64,000 nucleotides of DNA. Source: Phlyctochytrium arcticum (taxonomy: Eukaryota > Chytridiomycota > Chytridiomycetes > Chytridiales > Chytridiaceae). The position numbers and the translations under genes are program-made. The notes below the pieces were generated by a model that ran no database searches, was not told the origin of the DNA, and saw nothing but the letters and a program-made list of their open reading frames with translations. Shown one piece after another: positions 52,926 through 64,000 of the stretch. Position 1 is the stretch's first letter. Each line of letters opens with the position of its first letter. Location: the NCBI GenBank assembly GCA_025602905.1, contig JAHLKI010000006.1, positions 558,001 to 622,000 of the forward strand. Reading direction: 5' to 3'.

Positions 52926-55900
52926 ATGGTAAGAATCGCTCTATTCCGTTCGGTACACGCGGCTGGAATATTGACAATTATGGTAGGCGGACAAAACATC
53001 GATCGACGGAAAGATTGGGGAGCTCCAAAAGAAGATTACGATAGAGCATACCGTCTTTGAGGGGGCCAACAAGATGCTTCGGAGTTTGACGGACAGGAGC
53101 GCCAAGGAGCAGTGCGAAATGAATGCTTTGGAATCAAAACGCCGTTTGGATTTCTTGGAAGGAGAATTGCGAAAGCTCCATATTCGAAAAGCTAGTGTTA
53201 GCCAGGAGCATGGGCAGGCAGGATATGCTCCACCAATATATAACAGCCGTCAGAGCTCTTTGGAATCGGGTCATGAAGGAGCTGGCGGAGCGACTCCTCC
53301 GCAACGAGTATCATCCGCACAGAACATGCATTCACATGGCAGTACGGGCCGTCCAGGTGCACCTTCACCCGTGAGTTCTGGCATGACCACGCCTACACGC
53401 ACCGATTCTGTACATCGGGACTCATCGGGAATGACAAATTTCGACTATATGCGCTACGGAACGGCCCTAACTTCTGAAAAAGTTCGATATCGGCTGCGGG
53501 AAGTGCGGCATAAATTGGAGGTTGAACTGAAAGTGAAGGCCGGGACGGAAAATATGGTCAAAGCCATTTCTGGAGGACCAACAGCTACCCACGATCCTAC
53601 TGTTATGGGTGAACTCTTAGAGAAAATTGCGGAGGCTAATTCAAAGGTTTTGTTTTTGCAAAAGGCGGAACACAAGTATGCAGGATTGTGTGTTGCTACC
53701 GAAGAAGAGGAGGAAGGATATCTTGCAGGTAATGCATTACGGACGGTAGCTCCCCTACACCTTGGACATCACTCACTCTTAATTTAGACGTTCGACTTCG
53801 CAAAACTGGCCGGCTTCGAGCACGGCTGATTGGTGCCACAAATTTGCCCGGACGCCGGTCTAATAAGGATGAACTGATAGCGGTCGTACGCGTAGATGGC
53901 ACAGTCAAGCATGAGACGAAGCCAACCCGAACGCAGTGGCTGGAGTATGTGGATCTTCAAGTGGACAAGGCTCAAGAAGTGGAAATTGCAGTCTACGACC
54001 GAAACTGGACGCTTTTGGGTCTTGTATGGTTTCGTTTGTGGGAATTGGACGAGGATTTGAAAGCAAAGTATGGAGCGGCGCATGAAACCTCGGATGTTGA
54101 TGAGACATGGCTTGATATGGAGCCTGCTGGCCAACTTCTTCTTCGTCTCAATTTTATTTCGATGGGTCGTGCGAGGACAACACGCGATCAAGTTTTCCGA
54201 CGAAATCCTGTTCAGAAAATCTTCCCCAAGAACGGGCACAAGTTCCTGCCGCAAAGTTTCTATCATGTCATGCAGTGCGCCTTATGTAATGAGTTCCTGG
54301 GTAGACAAGGCTATCAGTGTCAAAGTAAGTTTTCCTCACTATCTTTTTGCTTGGCTTGGATACCAACGTTGGCGGTTAGACTGTTCATACACTGTGCATA
54401 ACAAATGTTACAATCGTGTCATTACCAAGTGTATAACCAAGGATGACATCAAATCGGTAGGTATCGGAATGTTTACACTTGTATGACCATGAGTGACTGA
54501 ACGTCTTCGTTAGGGCAAAGATTCGAACACTGGCCAGCTCCTCAAGTACAAAATTCCGCATCGATGGGAAAATGTTACAAATCTTGGTGCTTCCTGGTGC
54601 ACCCACTGCGGATACATGGTCCCGCCGGGTCGGAAAATGCATCGGTGCACAGAGTGCAGCAAGAACAGTCATAAGGAATGCTCACCAATGGTTCCCTGTT
54701 TTTGTGGTCTGGAGCCCGCCATGGCCGACATGCTAGTAGCGGCTTTCGAAGAACACGAAAGGAAAACGCATCAGAAAGAGATGGAGGAAGCGGAAAAGGC
54801 TCGACGTAGTGGCCTGGATAGTGCTTCACAATACTCCACTGGAACCGCCTCGACAGGTTCAAGCGTAATATCCGATGTTTTATCGACCGACTCTACGGTG
54901 CGAGCTTATAGCGAACATCCACCCAAGGTATTTATCCGAAATGTGAATTCGCATGTACATTCTTTGAACTATTTGTCTAGCAGGAACATCCTGTAACGAC
55001 CAGCTCCTCCCATCTACGTCCTGAAGCGATGAGTATGCCAAGCACGCCAACGACTCCAACTCCATTCGCTAGCGCGGCTGTTGAGGTCCGGCCGCTCCCA
55101 AAAATCCCATTGGAGATTCCACCTTATCGCGGAAGCCCATTACCTGTTCCCCCACGACCAGAGTTGCCTTTGACCAGACCAGGAACAGTGAAAGAGTTGC
55201 GTCTACCGCCGACCGACATTACGCTCGAAGATTTTGATTTCTTGGCGGTCCTGGGTCGTGGTGCCTTTGGCAAAGTGATGTTAGCCTCTGAGAAGAAAAC
55301 TCAACAACTTTATGCCATTAAAGCATTGAAAAAAGAATTCATCATTCAGAACGATGACGTCAAGAGTACAAAACTAGAGAAACGCATTTTCCAGGCCGCA
55401 TCGGCAGCTCATCATCCATATCTCGTGAACCTTCACTCTTGCTTCCAAACGGACACGCGAGTCTACTTTGTTATGGAATACGTGAGCGGTGGTGACTTGA
55501 TGGCGCATATTCAGGAAAAGAAACGGTTCTCGCAGGCGAGAGCTAAATTTTATGCCTGCGAGGTATTGTTGGCGCTTGAATACTTTCATCGGAACAACAT
55601 TATCTATCGGGATCTCAAATTGGACAACATTCTCATGTCACCAGAGGGTCATATTAAGGTGGCGGATTATGGTATCTGCAAAGAAAATATGCCCTACGGA
55701 CAAACGACTCGCACATTCTGTGGAACACCGGACTACATGGCACCAGAGGTTCTAATGTCAAACCGATATGGTCGCGCTGTCGATTGGTGGAGTTTCGGCG
55801 TCCTTATTTACGTTATGCTTGTGGGACGCGTAAGTTTTATTTTCATAAAGATTCAACCATGCTGTTCTCTGACTTTTGTGGCAGTATCCTTTCCACGGTG

Positions 55901-56410
55901 AAGAAGAGCAGGACATTTTGGATGCAATTCTCAACGATGCAGTGGAGTATCCGTCCAACATTCCAAGAGATACACTGTCTCTGCTACAAGGGGTAAACAT
56001 TCTATCTCTATGTATTGCGAGTCTGCTGTGAATTAACCAGTGGCTGTCTAGCTTATGAACAAAAATCCGGCGAGGCGATTGGGAGGCGGCAGATTAGACG
56101 CCGAGGAGATCAAAAGACATCCATACTTTGCCGGAGTAGATTGGCAAGCCTTCATGGAGAAGCGAGTGACGCCACCATGGTTGCCAACAATTGTACGAAC
56201 TTTTGAGATTTGCTTGGTTTCGGTAAACTAATCATTTGATTGTAGCGTCACGCCACCGATGTTTCAAATTTCGATCCTGAGTTCACGCGAGAAAAAGCCA
56301 TTCTGACACCCATCAATTCCATTTTGAGTGCAACGGAGCAAAATGAGTTTAGAGACTTTTCTTACGTCTCCGAATGGGCTCTTCATGCACGCACGCTCGT
56401 CGTACGTTGA
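52926..56410 (+). CDS. PKC1: Protein kinase C (PKC1-type), cell wall integrity kinase
   Basis: Nine exons: 52926..52928 (ATG only), 52987..53728, 53788..54324, 54380..54456, 54514..54927, 54981..55829, 55885..55992, 56052..56192, 56246..56410; 1011 residues. Order of domains: two HR1 repeats (about 1-80 and 150-240), C2 (about 250-385), two C1 zinc fingers (about 405-520, [14 protein letters not shown] and [20 protein letters not shown]), a Ser/Pro linker, and an AGC kinase domain with GRGAFGKV near 683, [25 protein letters not shown] and activation loop [10 protein letters not shown]. The tail has the turn motif LTPIN and hydrophobic motif [10 protein letters not shown]. This is the fungal Pkc1 layout: Rho1 binds HR1/C1 and the kinase drives the cell-wall MAPK cascade. 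An upstream in-frame TGA makes the ATG at 52926 the first possible start. Confidence 0.93.
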
Positions 56411-56451
56411 TGTAACAGCCCAATTCTTGATTGTGGACTTTCTGGAACATA

Positions 56452-57713
56452 TTATCCTGTATCATGTGCGGGAGATGATGACTTGACTCGCTTCCTCTTG
56501 TGCATATTTTCTATCATGCTGTCGAATTCTTCCTTGTATTTAGCTTGGTAATTTTTAATCTCTTGTAGTCCGACGGGTGTAAGCTCATGATTACTAGTGT
56601 TGGTGAATGGCGTGGGTCCAGGAAGATTTATCGTCTGCTCCCACTCTATCACGTCTCTGATGATATGTCGGTCACTCCGAGGCATTCGTTCGTCCAGGTT
56701 GGCATTATAACGTTTGACCCACTCCGCGTGCCGCCGGGCCAAGCATGCTTTGTCGCCATTGGAAGGTAATCCTTCGTCCTTTTTGGACATCAGAATCCAT
56801 AGGGTCCATCACGAGAAAAACGATACTTACCCTGAGTAGCTTTCGTAGCTTTGATTCAGTATACAACGAGTATGGTACTGATGCTTTGGGCCTGTGGTCG
56901 ACATTCAGTTCTATCTCTGATCTTTCGGCTGGGCCATATGCACTCACGGGCGTGGTGGCGGGGGTGGACGCACTACTGGAACAGGTAATGCTATTGGCGC
57001 AGACACGTGCAGGTATAACTTGCAGCTACTATCAATATGTCGATTGACGTCCTTCATAAGCACGCGTGCCTGGCACATAGGACAAGAAACGGCTGAATCT
57101 ATCTTCCAAGTCAGCCAATTACATCGAAAGATCATTTCTAACGAAGTTTTACCGCCGATTGGAACGGGATCTGATGGTGGTAGTGGTGGAGTCAGGTCGA
57201 TAATAGGAGTGCTACTTCCAGCGGTATCAGCGGACTGTGTCACATCTTTTGAAGCTCTACTCCGAGTAACCCGTCCCTCCGGAAGATCGTTTGCACGTTG
57301 ACGACTGATTGTCAATAAACTCTGACGGCAGCGCACGAAAGCAGCCACGCATTCTTCCAAAGCTAAATTTTGCTGCCAGTTGAGTGGAAATCATTCTATT
57401 GTAAACAAATCCCCGATAGGGTGATCACCTCTGTTCTGTCGCATAACATGTGGTCCCGCCACAGCAACACGACATGCTGGACATGAAGAACTATTTGAGA
57501 GGTATTGTCGCAGGCACAGAGAACAAAAAGTATGGCCGCAAGGTAGTGACATGGCCGCCTAAAGCTTTTGGTTGAGATCCGCTCCAAGTTCAATCAAATC
57601 TGCACCACACATACGCTGTAATAGTCTTTACAAATAGGACAGCTGACTGACTCTTCAAGCTTGTAAAGCGCCGGAAAGCCTGCTGGCCACTCTTCTCTTG
57701 TAGGATCTGTCAT
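56452..57713 (-). CDS. RAD18: RAD18, E3 ubiquitin ligase of postreplication repair
   Basis: Five exons on the minus strand: 57713..57615, 57558..57429, 57362..57020, 56975..56831, 56778..56452; 347 residues. An N-terminal C3HC4 RING is assembled across intron 1 (CPICKDYYS then LPCGHTFCSLCLRQYL and CPACR). A central UBZ-type zinc finger reads SCPMCQARVLMKDVNRHIDSSC in part, and a SAP-like segment (YTESKLRKLLR joined to DEGLPSNGDK) and a Rad6-binding-like tail (RHAEWVKRYNANLDE) follow. This order is diagnostic of Rad18, which with Rad6 monoubiquitinates PCNA at stalled forks. An in-frame Met at 57788 would add 25 residues not found in relatives. Its stop lies 41 bp from the convergent PKC1 stop. 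The shortest intron is 44 nt. Confidence 0.92.
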
Positions 57714-58065
57714 ATTGAGGCGGAGATCGCGGTATTGATTGTTGGAAAGTTGGGGGACAGTGGGTGCGCAGTCAAGAGCAAGCGTCAATCACGTGCCTGC
57801 TTTTATTTTTGCCAGTAGATTCGAGCTCCGATTTTTCCAAATTGCACAACGCTAGAGCTAGAAGACGGAAGGCCGGCCCTATTGATTACTTCCAAACAAC
57901 ATCGGAACAACAACCTCGGTCTACGGGTTCTTTTTAACCCTTTTTTCTGGAGCGCAAGTCTTCAGCTCTTGTGGAGATCACCGTCGACTCGGGCGCGGTA
58001 TCTGCCATTCCACTTCCATTACTCCGTAATTGTGAAAGCTACTCCCGAAGGCGAAACCTGTGATT
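57714..58065. promoter_or_regulatory. Divergent promoter RAD18 / RPA190
   Basis: 352 bp shared between two head-to-head genes; no canonical TATA box seen. Confidence 0.4.
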
Positions 58066-61000
58066 ATGGATATTGCAAAGCCGGTCTCTCGGGAGGTGTC
58101 CTCGGTTGCCTTTTCCTTTCTGTCTGGGGAAGAAATTCGGAAGCTCTCATCGAAGCAAATCACCAATCCCGTTTTGTTTGACAATTTGAATCATCCCACC
58201 AAAGGAGGTCTGTACGATCCATGTCTAGGCCCACATGACAAGGGCAACAGCTGTGGAACATGTTCCTTGGGTTACTTCTCATGTCCCGGTCACTTTGGTC
58301 ATATTCAGCTCGGAGCTCCTGTTTATAACCCAATTACATTCAAGCTCATGTACAAACTCCTTCAATCTGTCTGCTTTTATTGTCACAAGCTGCGTTCTTC
58401 TCGGATTGTAATCGCGCACTATGGTGCAAAGTTACGGCTGATTCAAGCGGGTCTGATTACAGAGGCAGCTGCCTTGGACGACACTGTTTCGGTGCGTGGT
58501 CTTCGTGTCCCAAAGAAGAAGAAGTCAAAAGCAAAGAAAGCTACCTCCAAGAAGATTGTTGACGACGAGGCTGTGGAAGCCGATGAGGATGAGGACGAGG
58601 ATGAGGACGAAAACGAGAACGAGGCGGAAAACGAGAATGAGATGGACCTGGATGACGAATTGGGACTTGGGTCAAAGACGGAGGAAGATACTCTGAGGGA
58701 CATTGAGGAATACGTCACCAGGTGCTTGGGTAACCGAACGCAAGTCGCACCAGTGAAAACCATGTTGGTAATGGAAAGTTTAAGGAAACTTGAACGTCAA
58801 TTCCTCGCTGCCATTCCAAGCAACAGCTGTGCTGGTTGTCGAGGCCAAAGCCCAAAATTCCGCAAAGAAGGGCAGCACAAAATCTTTCAGAAACCTCTGA
58901 GTGCCAAATCCAAGACTGCAATGGACCGAAGGGGCATGAAGTTTGAAAGAATTATTGGAATTTCCATCGACAACGGCAGCTCTCAAGCAGAGGGGAAGGC
59001 TGCGGAGAGGGAAAAGGTCAATGACACCATGGACGTGGATGCAATCATCGTTGATGAAGAGGAAAAGGAATTCGACCATGCCACACGCGACAAATTTTTG
59101 ACCCCGTTGGAAGTTCGTGAACATCTCAAGGTCCTTTGGGAACGGGAGCAGGCTATTTTTGACTTGCTTTTTGGAGCGACCAATGTTGAAACTGGCAAGC
59201 GCTCATCAAGTTGGACAATGTTTTTCCTCGACGTTGTGTCGGTCACGCCCACGCGATTTCGCCCAATTTCAAAGATGAACGATATGCTTTACGAACATCC
59301 ACAAAATACTCATTTGTCCCAGATCTTGAAGGCCAACCTGTTATTGCAAGATTTGCGTTCACAGGAACGAGAAGCGCTTGGGGCGATCGCCGACAAAAGC
59401 AGCAAGCTCTACCGCGACCGCAAAGGCGAATTTCTCAAGCGTACGGTAGATGCATGGATCAAATTGCAAACGAGTGTCAACTACTTGATGGATAGTGCAA
59501 ATGCTCCAACAGAACCAGGCGGAAAATTGGCACCACTCGGTATCCGACAATTGCTGGAGAAAAAGGAAGGTCTTTTCCGAAAGCATATGATGGGAAAACG
59601 TGTCAACTACGCGGCTCGTAGTGTTATCAGTCCCGACCCTTACATTGAAACCAATGAGATTGGTATTCCCCCCGTATTCGCCACAAAGCTCACCTATCCG
59701 GAACCTGTCACCCATCACAATGTTAAAGAGATGCGCAGCGCTGTCATCAATGGCCCCACAAAATGGCCCGGTGCCACCCATGTGCAAAGTGAGGACGGTG
59801 AAATGATCAATCTTGCTAGTATGGATGAAGCTGGTCGAACCGCCATTGCTAGCCAGTTACTGACACCTACGATTTCGCATACCGGCGAATGGCATCAAAA
59901 TGCGCACACCAACAAGAAGGTTTTCCGACATTTGCGGAATGGTGATTTCCTTTTACTCAATCGTCAACCTACTCTGCACAAGCCTTCCATCATGGCTCAC
60001 ACAGCACGCGTTCTCCCTGGAGAAAGAACCATTCGTATGCACTACGCTAACTGTTTGGCTGGTGACTGTAAGGTTCTTATGGCTGATGGTACCACTGTGC
60101 GCCTTGACGAAGTTCCCACTGGTGCGCAAGTAGCTGCCTGGGCTGAACGTGAACAGTCACCAGCAGTCCCTGTCTCGGTTGCTGGAGTGGGCACCAATGT
60201 GGCCATTCCTTACGAAGCCGAAAATACCTATGATATCGGTGGTTCTCATACCGTTACCAAGGGTAAATGGTATCGTGGTATTCAAGAATGTTTGACTCTC
60301 ACTCTCGACGACGGCCGTACGCTCGTTGGAACCGCGGATCATCGCGTCTTGGCCTGCCCTCCGACTGCCAACGATGAATCCCCTGATTTTGCCAATGCAG
60401 TTTACGTTCCGATTGCTGAGCTTAAGGAGGATTCCAAGAACGGCTGGCGTGTGCTATGCTCCGCTACGGATGACATTCGGGCGGTTGACGAATCTGAGGA
60501 GGAACGCGGAAAACTGATGAGATTTAAACTTTCTGACGATCTTAGCTGTAAGAATGATCCCACACGGGTATTTGCCATGCTTCGTCTCTGCGGTGCTTGC
60601 ATGACCGATGGCAACAAGAACTCGATTTACGAACGTTTTCATTATGTGTCTTTCTGTTGTGGTACTTGGGAGGATGTTCAGGAGCTCCTTCGCGACGTCA
60701 GAATGGTTGACCCTGAATCTAAACCGAAAGTCAGTTTTCACACTTCTGAAAAATTTGGGAGTTGCTTCAGAGTGTCTGTTGCCGGTGTCGTTCCCCAGGT
60801 TATGCATGAGCTTGGAATGCCTTCTGGACGTCGGTCTCACTCTGCTTCTTGGATGTTCGGTTTTGTGACGGACCCTGAAACTCCTAAGCTTGCTTTGCAA
60901 CACTTCCTCGCCGGGTGGTGGGGCGGCGACGGTAGTTCACCAACCTTTTCGGATAGCGGTGATACTGTCAGCATTGGTCGCTGTGGGATTATCACCCGTC

Positions 61001-64000
61001 TTGCGGCTGACGGTGTGGGTAACGAAGAAAGTCGCGCATCTCTCCGTAATTACATGGCTGCGCTCCAGTCTGCGTTTGCTGCCATTGGTATCAAAATCAG
61101 GCTGGCTGAACGCTATATCTGCAGTGTGCAAGATGGTTCACATGACCGTATGCTGCCTTATAACCCTGAAACCGGAATCCCTCATGCTTCCGTTGCATCT
61201 CTCTTGGTGCGACTCGTTCTTGACGCCCCCAAAGCCATGACCGAGGACGAACTTTACACTGCTGCCTGCGAAGCCTATGAAGATTCTGCCTTGAAGATGC
61301 AAGGGATCATTCGTTCGGAACTTAACCACCTACTCAAACGCGGGAAACCGAGCAGAAGGCGTCGTCGCTCCGCTTGGGCAAATGTCCTTCAGATTCGTGA
61401 CAACGTGGTGGTCGTTGCCGATGATAATAAGGAAAATACGGAACTCTTGGCGAATGAATCTGACACCTACAATGTGCTGCAACGGTACTTCCGCATCGAC
61501 ATTTGTATGTCCGCCGAGGAAACTCATAAGTTTGTGGATCGCGTGGGTGTTGCTTACTCTGGTGAAAAACGGGGCAAGTGGCACTTGCTCTATGCTTACC
61601 GGAACATCGGTTTACGCGTTTGCCGGCAACGGTACATCCTCTTGACGGATGCCATTCATCGCTGGCGTCAGAACCGCTCTATTCGGGAAGCTGAAAAAAC
61701 AGCTGGTGTCAGTACACGGAAGATGACTCGCTTGATGAACATATCTACAGCCATTGCCGAAGCAGTTCAAGCTTTGGAAGAGGTCGAAGTCGTTCACCCT
61801 GCTGCGGTTCCTGGTGAGGGTTTTTTCAAGAACTACACTGCTGGTCACTACTCCCTACCTGCTAGCGTTGACCTCGTGAACCGGGGCACGTTCTCTTTGC
61901 CTCGTGATACCTTTCCCATGTTCAAAGATTTCGTGCGCGAAACTGGCTTCAACTGGTACCGTCTTGGCGAAGATCGGAACCGCAGTAACCGCAACTGTTT
62001 CACGCTCGCTGTCGCTGACGTTCGCACCGCTGGTGCCCTCCCGGTCTATGATTTGGAAGTCAAGGATGTTCACAACTTCGTTGCCAACGGGATTGTGGTC
62101 CACAACTGTAACACCTATAACGCGGATTTCGATGGAGATGAAATGAACGCCCATTTCCCCCAGAACGAAATTGCGCGAGCGGAAGCCATGTTGATTGCCC
62201 GAACAGACAAGCAGTACCTTGTGCCCACCGATGGAGGCGTCCTTCGTGGTTTAATCCAAGACCACGTGGATGCCGGAGTAGATATGTGCAGTCGTGACAC
62301 TTTCTTTACGCGTGAAGAATACATTCAGCTTCTGTACAGTTCTCTTCGACCTGAGGGACTAGCTGCCAGCACTGTCGGAAATGGAAATATTGAGCAGGAG
62401 CTGATAATTGGTGACAACGGACGGGTTCTGACGATGGAGCCAACTTTCTACCGACCACGCCCGCTTTGGACAGGCAAGCAGCTCATCTCCAGTGTCCTCC
62501 TCAACTTGACTGCTTCATCCCATCCCCTCAACTTGAAGTCAAAGTCGAAGATTCCTGCAAAGTCCTGGGGTGGTTCCGCTCCCGAAGAACAGAATGTACT
62601 CTTTATGGATGGCCACCTACTCACCGGTATTCTGGATAAGTCCCAATTTGGTGCTAGTGCTAACGGATTGGTACACGCCATGTACGAGGTATACGGTCCA
62701 CCTTACGCCGGCAAGCTTTTGTCCATTCTGGGACGTTTATTCACGGCGTATTTGCAAATGGTTGGATTTTCCTGTCGAATGGATGATTTGCGTCTGACAA
62801 CAGCCGGTGACACTCAGCGTCGACAATTGATTGCTGAGAGCCAGACAATCGGACGTGAAGCTGCCTTGGAGTATGTCGGTTTGAAGGACAAAGCCGGCAA
62901 GCCAATATTTAAGAAGAAGACAGAGGAAGATGATCGTCTCCGCCAGCGCATGGAAGGTGTACTTCGGGTTGACGAGCAAATGGCCGGACTCGACTCTGCT
63001 ATGAAAAGCCGGACAAATAAAGTCACCTCCAAGATTATTTCCACCACTGTACCGGATCAGCTATTCAAACCATTCCCGCAGAATAACATGCAGGTCATGA
63101 CCATATCTGGAGCAAAAGGATCTAATGTCAATGTATCGCAAATTTCGTGTTTGCTGGGACAACAAGAATTGGAGGGCCGGCGTGTACCAACGATGATATC
63201 GGGAAAGACTCTCCCCAGTTTCAAGGCTTTCGACACGGCTGCGAGAGCTGGTGGTTTTATTACTGGACGTTTCTTGACTGGTATCAAACCGCAAGAATAC
63301 TTTTTCCATTGGTAATAATTATCTTTCGCTTTCATTTACTCGCTTCAATGATATTAACTTCCCCTCTTTTCTAGCATGGCTGGTCGAGAAGGACTTATTG
63401 ATACGGCAGTAAAGACCTCACGTTCCGGATACCTTCAACGCTGTCTGATCAAACCGCTGGAAGGCCTGAAAGTGCACTACGATCACACAGTTCGAGATTC
63501 AGATGGCTCTGTAGTGCAATTTCATTACGGCGAGGATTCACTCGATGTCACCAAACAAAAGACCTTGACCAAATTTGACTTTTGCGCGATGAACTATCGG
63601 GCATTAGTTCAGCGCTATGATCCCGCACGACTGACAAAGGCCAACATTGACACAGAGAGCGTGGACAAAATTCGGAAAAGGATACGCAAAGGAAAAGAGT
63701 CAGGCGAAAGCCCTATTTTGGAGCGATTCAGCCCCAGTCGGACATTGGGAGCCGTCAGCGAAAAGTTTGCCGATGAGCTGGAGACTTATGTAACCAAGAA
63801 CCCGGATGGCCTATTATCGTCCAAAAAAAGTCGCAAATCAGCCGCCGCCGAAGTTGCAAAGCACACCGCATGGTCTGGAGAACCCATTCCCGACGCTCGG
63901 TTCAAGATGCTGATGAATTTGAAATACATGACTTCCCTAGCGGAACCCGGGGAAGCTGTTGGACTACTGGCCGCGCAAAGTATTGGTGAACCATCAACGC
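58066..64000 (+). CDS. RPA190: RNA polymerase I largest subunit (A190), intein-containing, 3' end beyond window
   Basis: Exon 1 is 58066..63311, exon 2 starts at 63375 after a 63-nt intron and runs off the window. The ATG at 58066 gives MDIAKPV, the family start. Pol I identity is shown by [29 protein letters not shown] and the N-terminal zinc site [18 protein letters not shown]; a long acidic Asp/Glu/Asn insert (58575..58665) sits where other A190 proteins also have one. Core segments include [31 protein letters not shown] and the catalytic [10 protein letters not shown]. The last is interrupted just upstream by an in-frame 685-residue intein (60052..62106). Exon 2 continues [25 protein letters not shown] (in part) and reaches [11 protein letters not shown] near the window end. 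The enzyme transcribes the large rRNA precursor in the nucleolus. Confidence 0.95.
60052..62106 (+). mobile_element. Intein with LAGLIDADG homing endonuclease in the Pol I active-site region
   Basis: In-frame insertion of 685 residues between MHYAN and [12 protein letters not shown]. Splicing blocks: Cys1 in CLAGDCKVL (block A); TADH with its His at intein residues 94-97 (block B); [15 protein letters not shown] (block F); VVHN ending in Asn, followed by Cys+1 of the extein (block G). Endonuclease: two LAGLIDADG-like motifs, [10 protein letters not shown] at about 178-187 and [10 protein letters not shown] at about 285-294, each with its acidic residue, plus a block-H-like [17 protein letters not shown]. 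The last 250 residues between endonuclease and block F include a basic [11 protein letters not shown] and an [15 protein letters not shown] helix-turn-helix-like stretch, making it longer than most inteins. All essential residues for protein splicing and for cleavage are present, so it is probably active. No stop or frameshift is seen. Confidence 0.95.

Noticed and set aside
60052..62106. Reading the insertion as a retained spliceosomal intron
   Set aside because: The frame is open for 685 codons with all intein blocks in order; no GT-AG pair at the edges gives the exact extein junction.
60454..62324. Minus-strand open frames inside the intein as a nested gene
   Set aside because: They are short, lack motifs and mirror the intein coding sequence.
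1..64000. CRISPR arrays, rRNA genes, prokaryotic operons
   Set aside because: None seen; spliceosomal introns and fungal gene families make the sequence eukaryotic nuclear DNA.

Overview
The window is nuclear DNA of a fungus. Genes are split by many short introns (mostly 44-70 nt, GT-AG), core promoters carry TATA boxes about 55-120 bp upstream of start codons, and the gene set is fungal: a PKC1-type kinase with HR1-C2-C1-C1-kinase order, a secreted ferric reductase, a Pho80/Pcl-like cyclin, a platelet-activating-factor acetylhydrolase, a TenA-like protein and a CHRD protein. Split pol beta-like genes, a Crinkler/STAND-like NTPase and a large transposon-like zinc-finger gene suggest an early-diverging (zygomycete-grade, perhaps Mucoromycota) lineage. 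That placement is inference.

Region by region. 0-7 kb: a GPI-anchored DJ-1/PfpI protein, then a tandem segmental duplication in which a low-complexity gene (minus) is paired head-to-head with a P-loop NTPase gene (plus). One member of each pair has decayed. 7-13 kb: an AAA ATPase and a 1000-codon zinc-finger gene with transposon-like character, followed by a third relic of the low-complexity gene. 14-20 kb: TenA-like protein, ferric reductase and PAF acetylhydrolase. 20-24 kb: two tandem family-X DNA polymerases; the second has lost a catalytic aspartate. 24-29 kb: NC2-alpha/DRAP1 with a GC-AG intron, then a 25-exon prolyl oligopeptidase with a 4-nt microexon. 31-34 kb: secreted CHRD protein and an F-box/LRR pseudogene. 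34-45 kb: cyclin, VPS29, a class-3 lipase and a GATA factor. 46-58 kb: cohesin loader SCC2/NIPBL, PKC1 and RAD18. 58-64 kb: the largest subunit of RNA polymerase I, cut off by the window end.

The most notable element is a 685-residue intein inside the RNA polymerase I largest subunit, inserted five residues before the catalytic NADFDGD loop. It has complete splicing blocks and both LAGLIDADG motifs, so it looks like an active protein-splicing homing element in the enzyme that makes ribosomal RNA.

Housekeeping genes of DNA and chromosome maintenance (two Pol X, NC2-alpha, SCC2, RAD18, Pol I) are interleaved with metal/cell-surface genes (ferric reductase, Met-rich DJ-1, CHRD) and accessory duplicated genes. 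No operon-like logic is expected or seen; several pairs are divergent with short shared promoters (SCC2/PKC1, RAD18/RPA190) or convergent with very short spacers (PKC1/RAD18, cyclin/VPS29). No tRNA, rRNA or CRISPR array was recognised.
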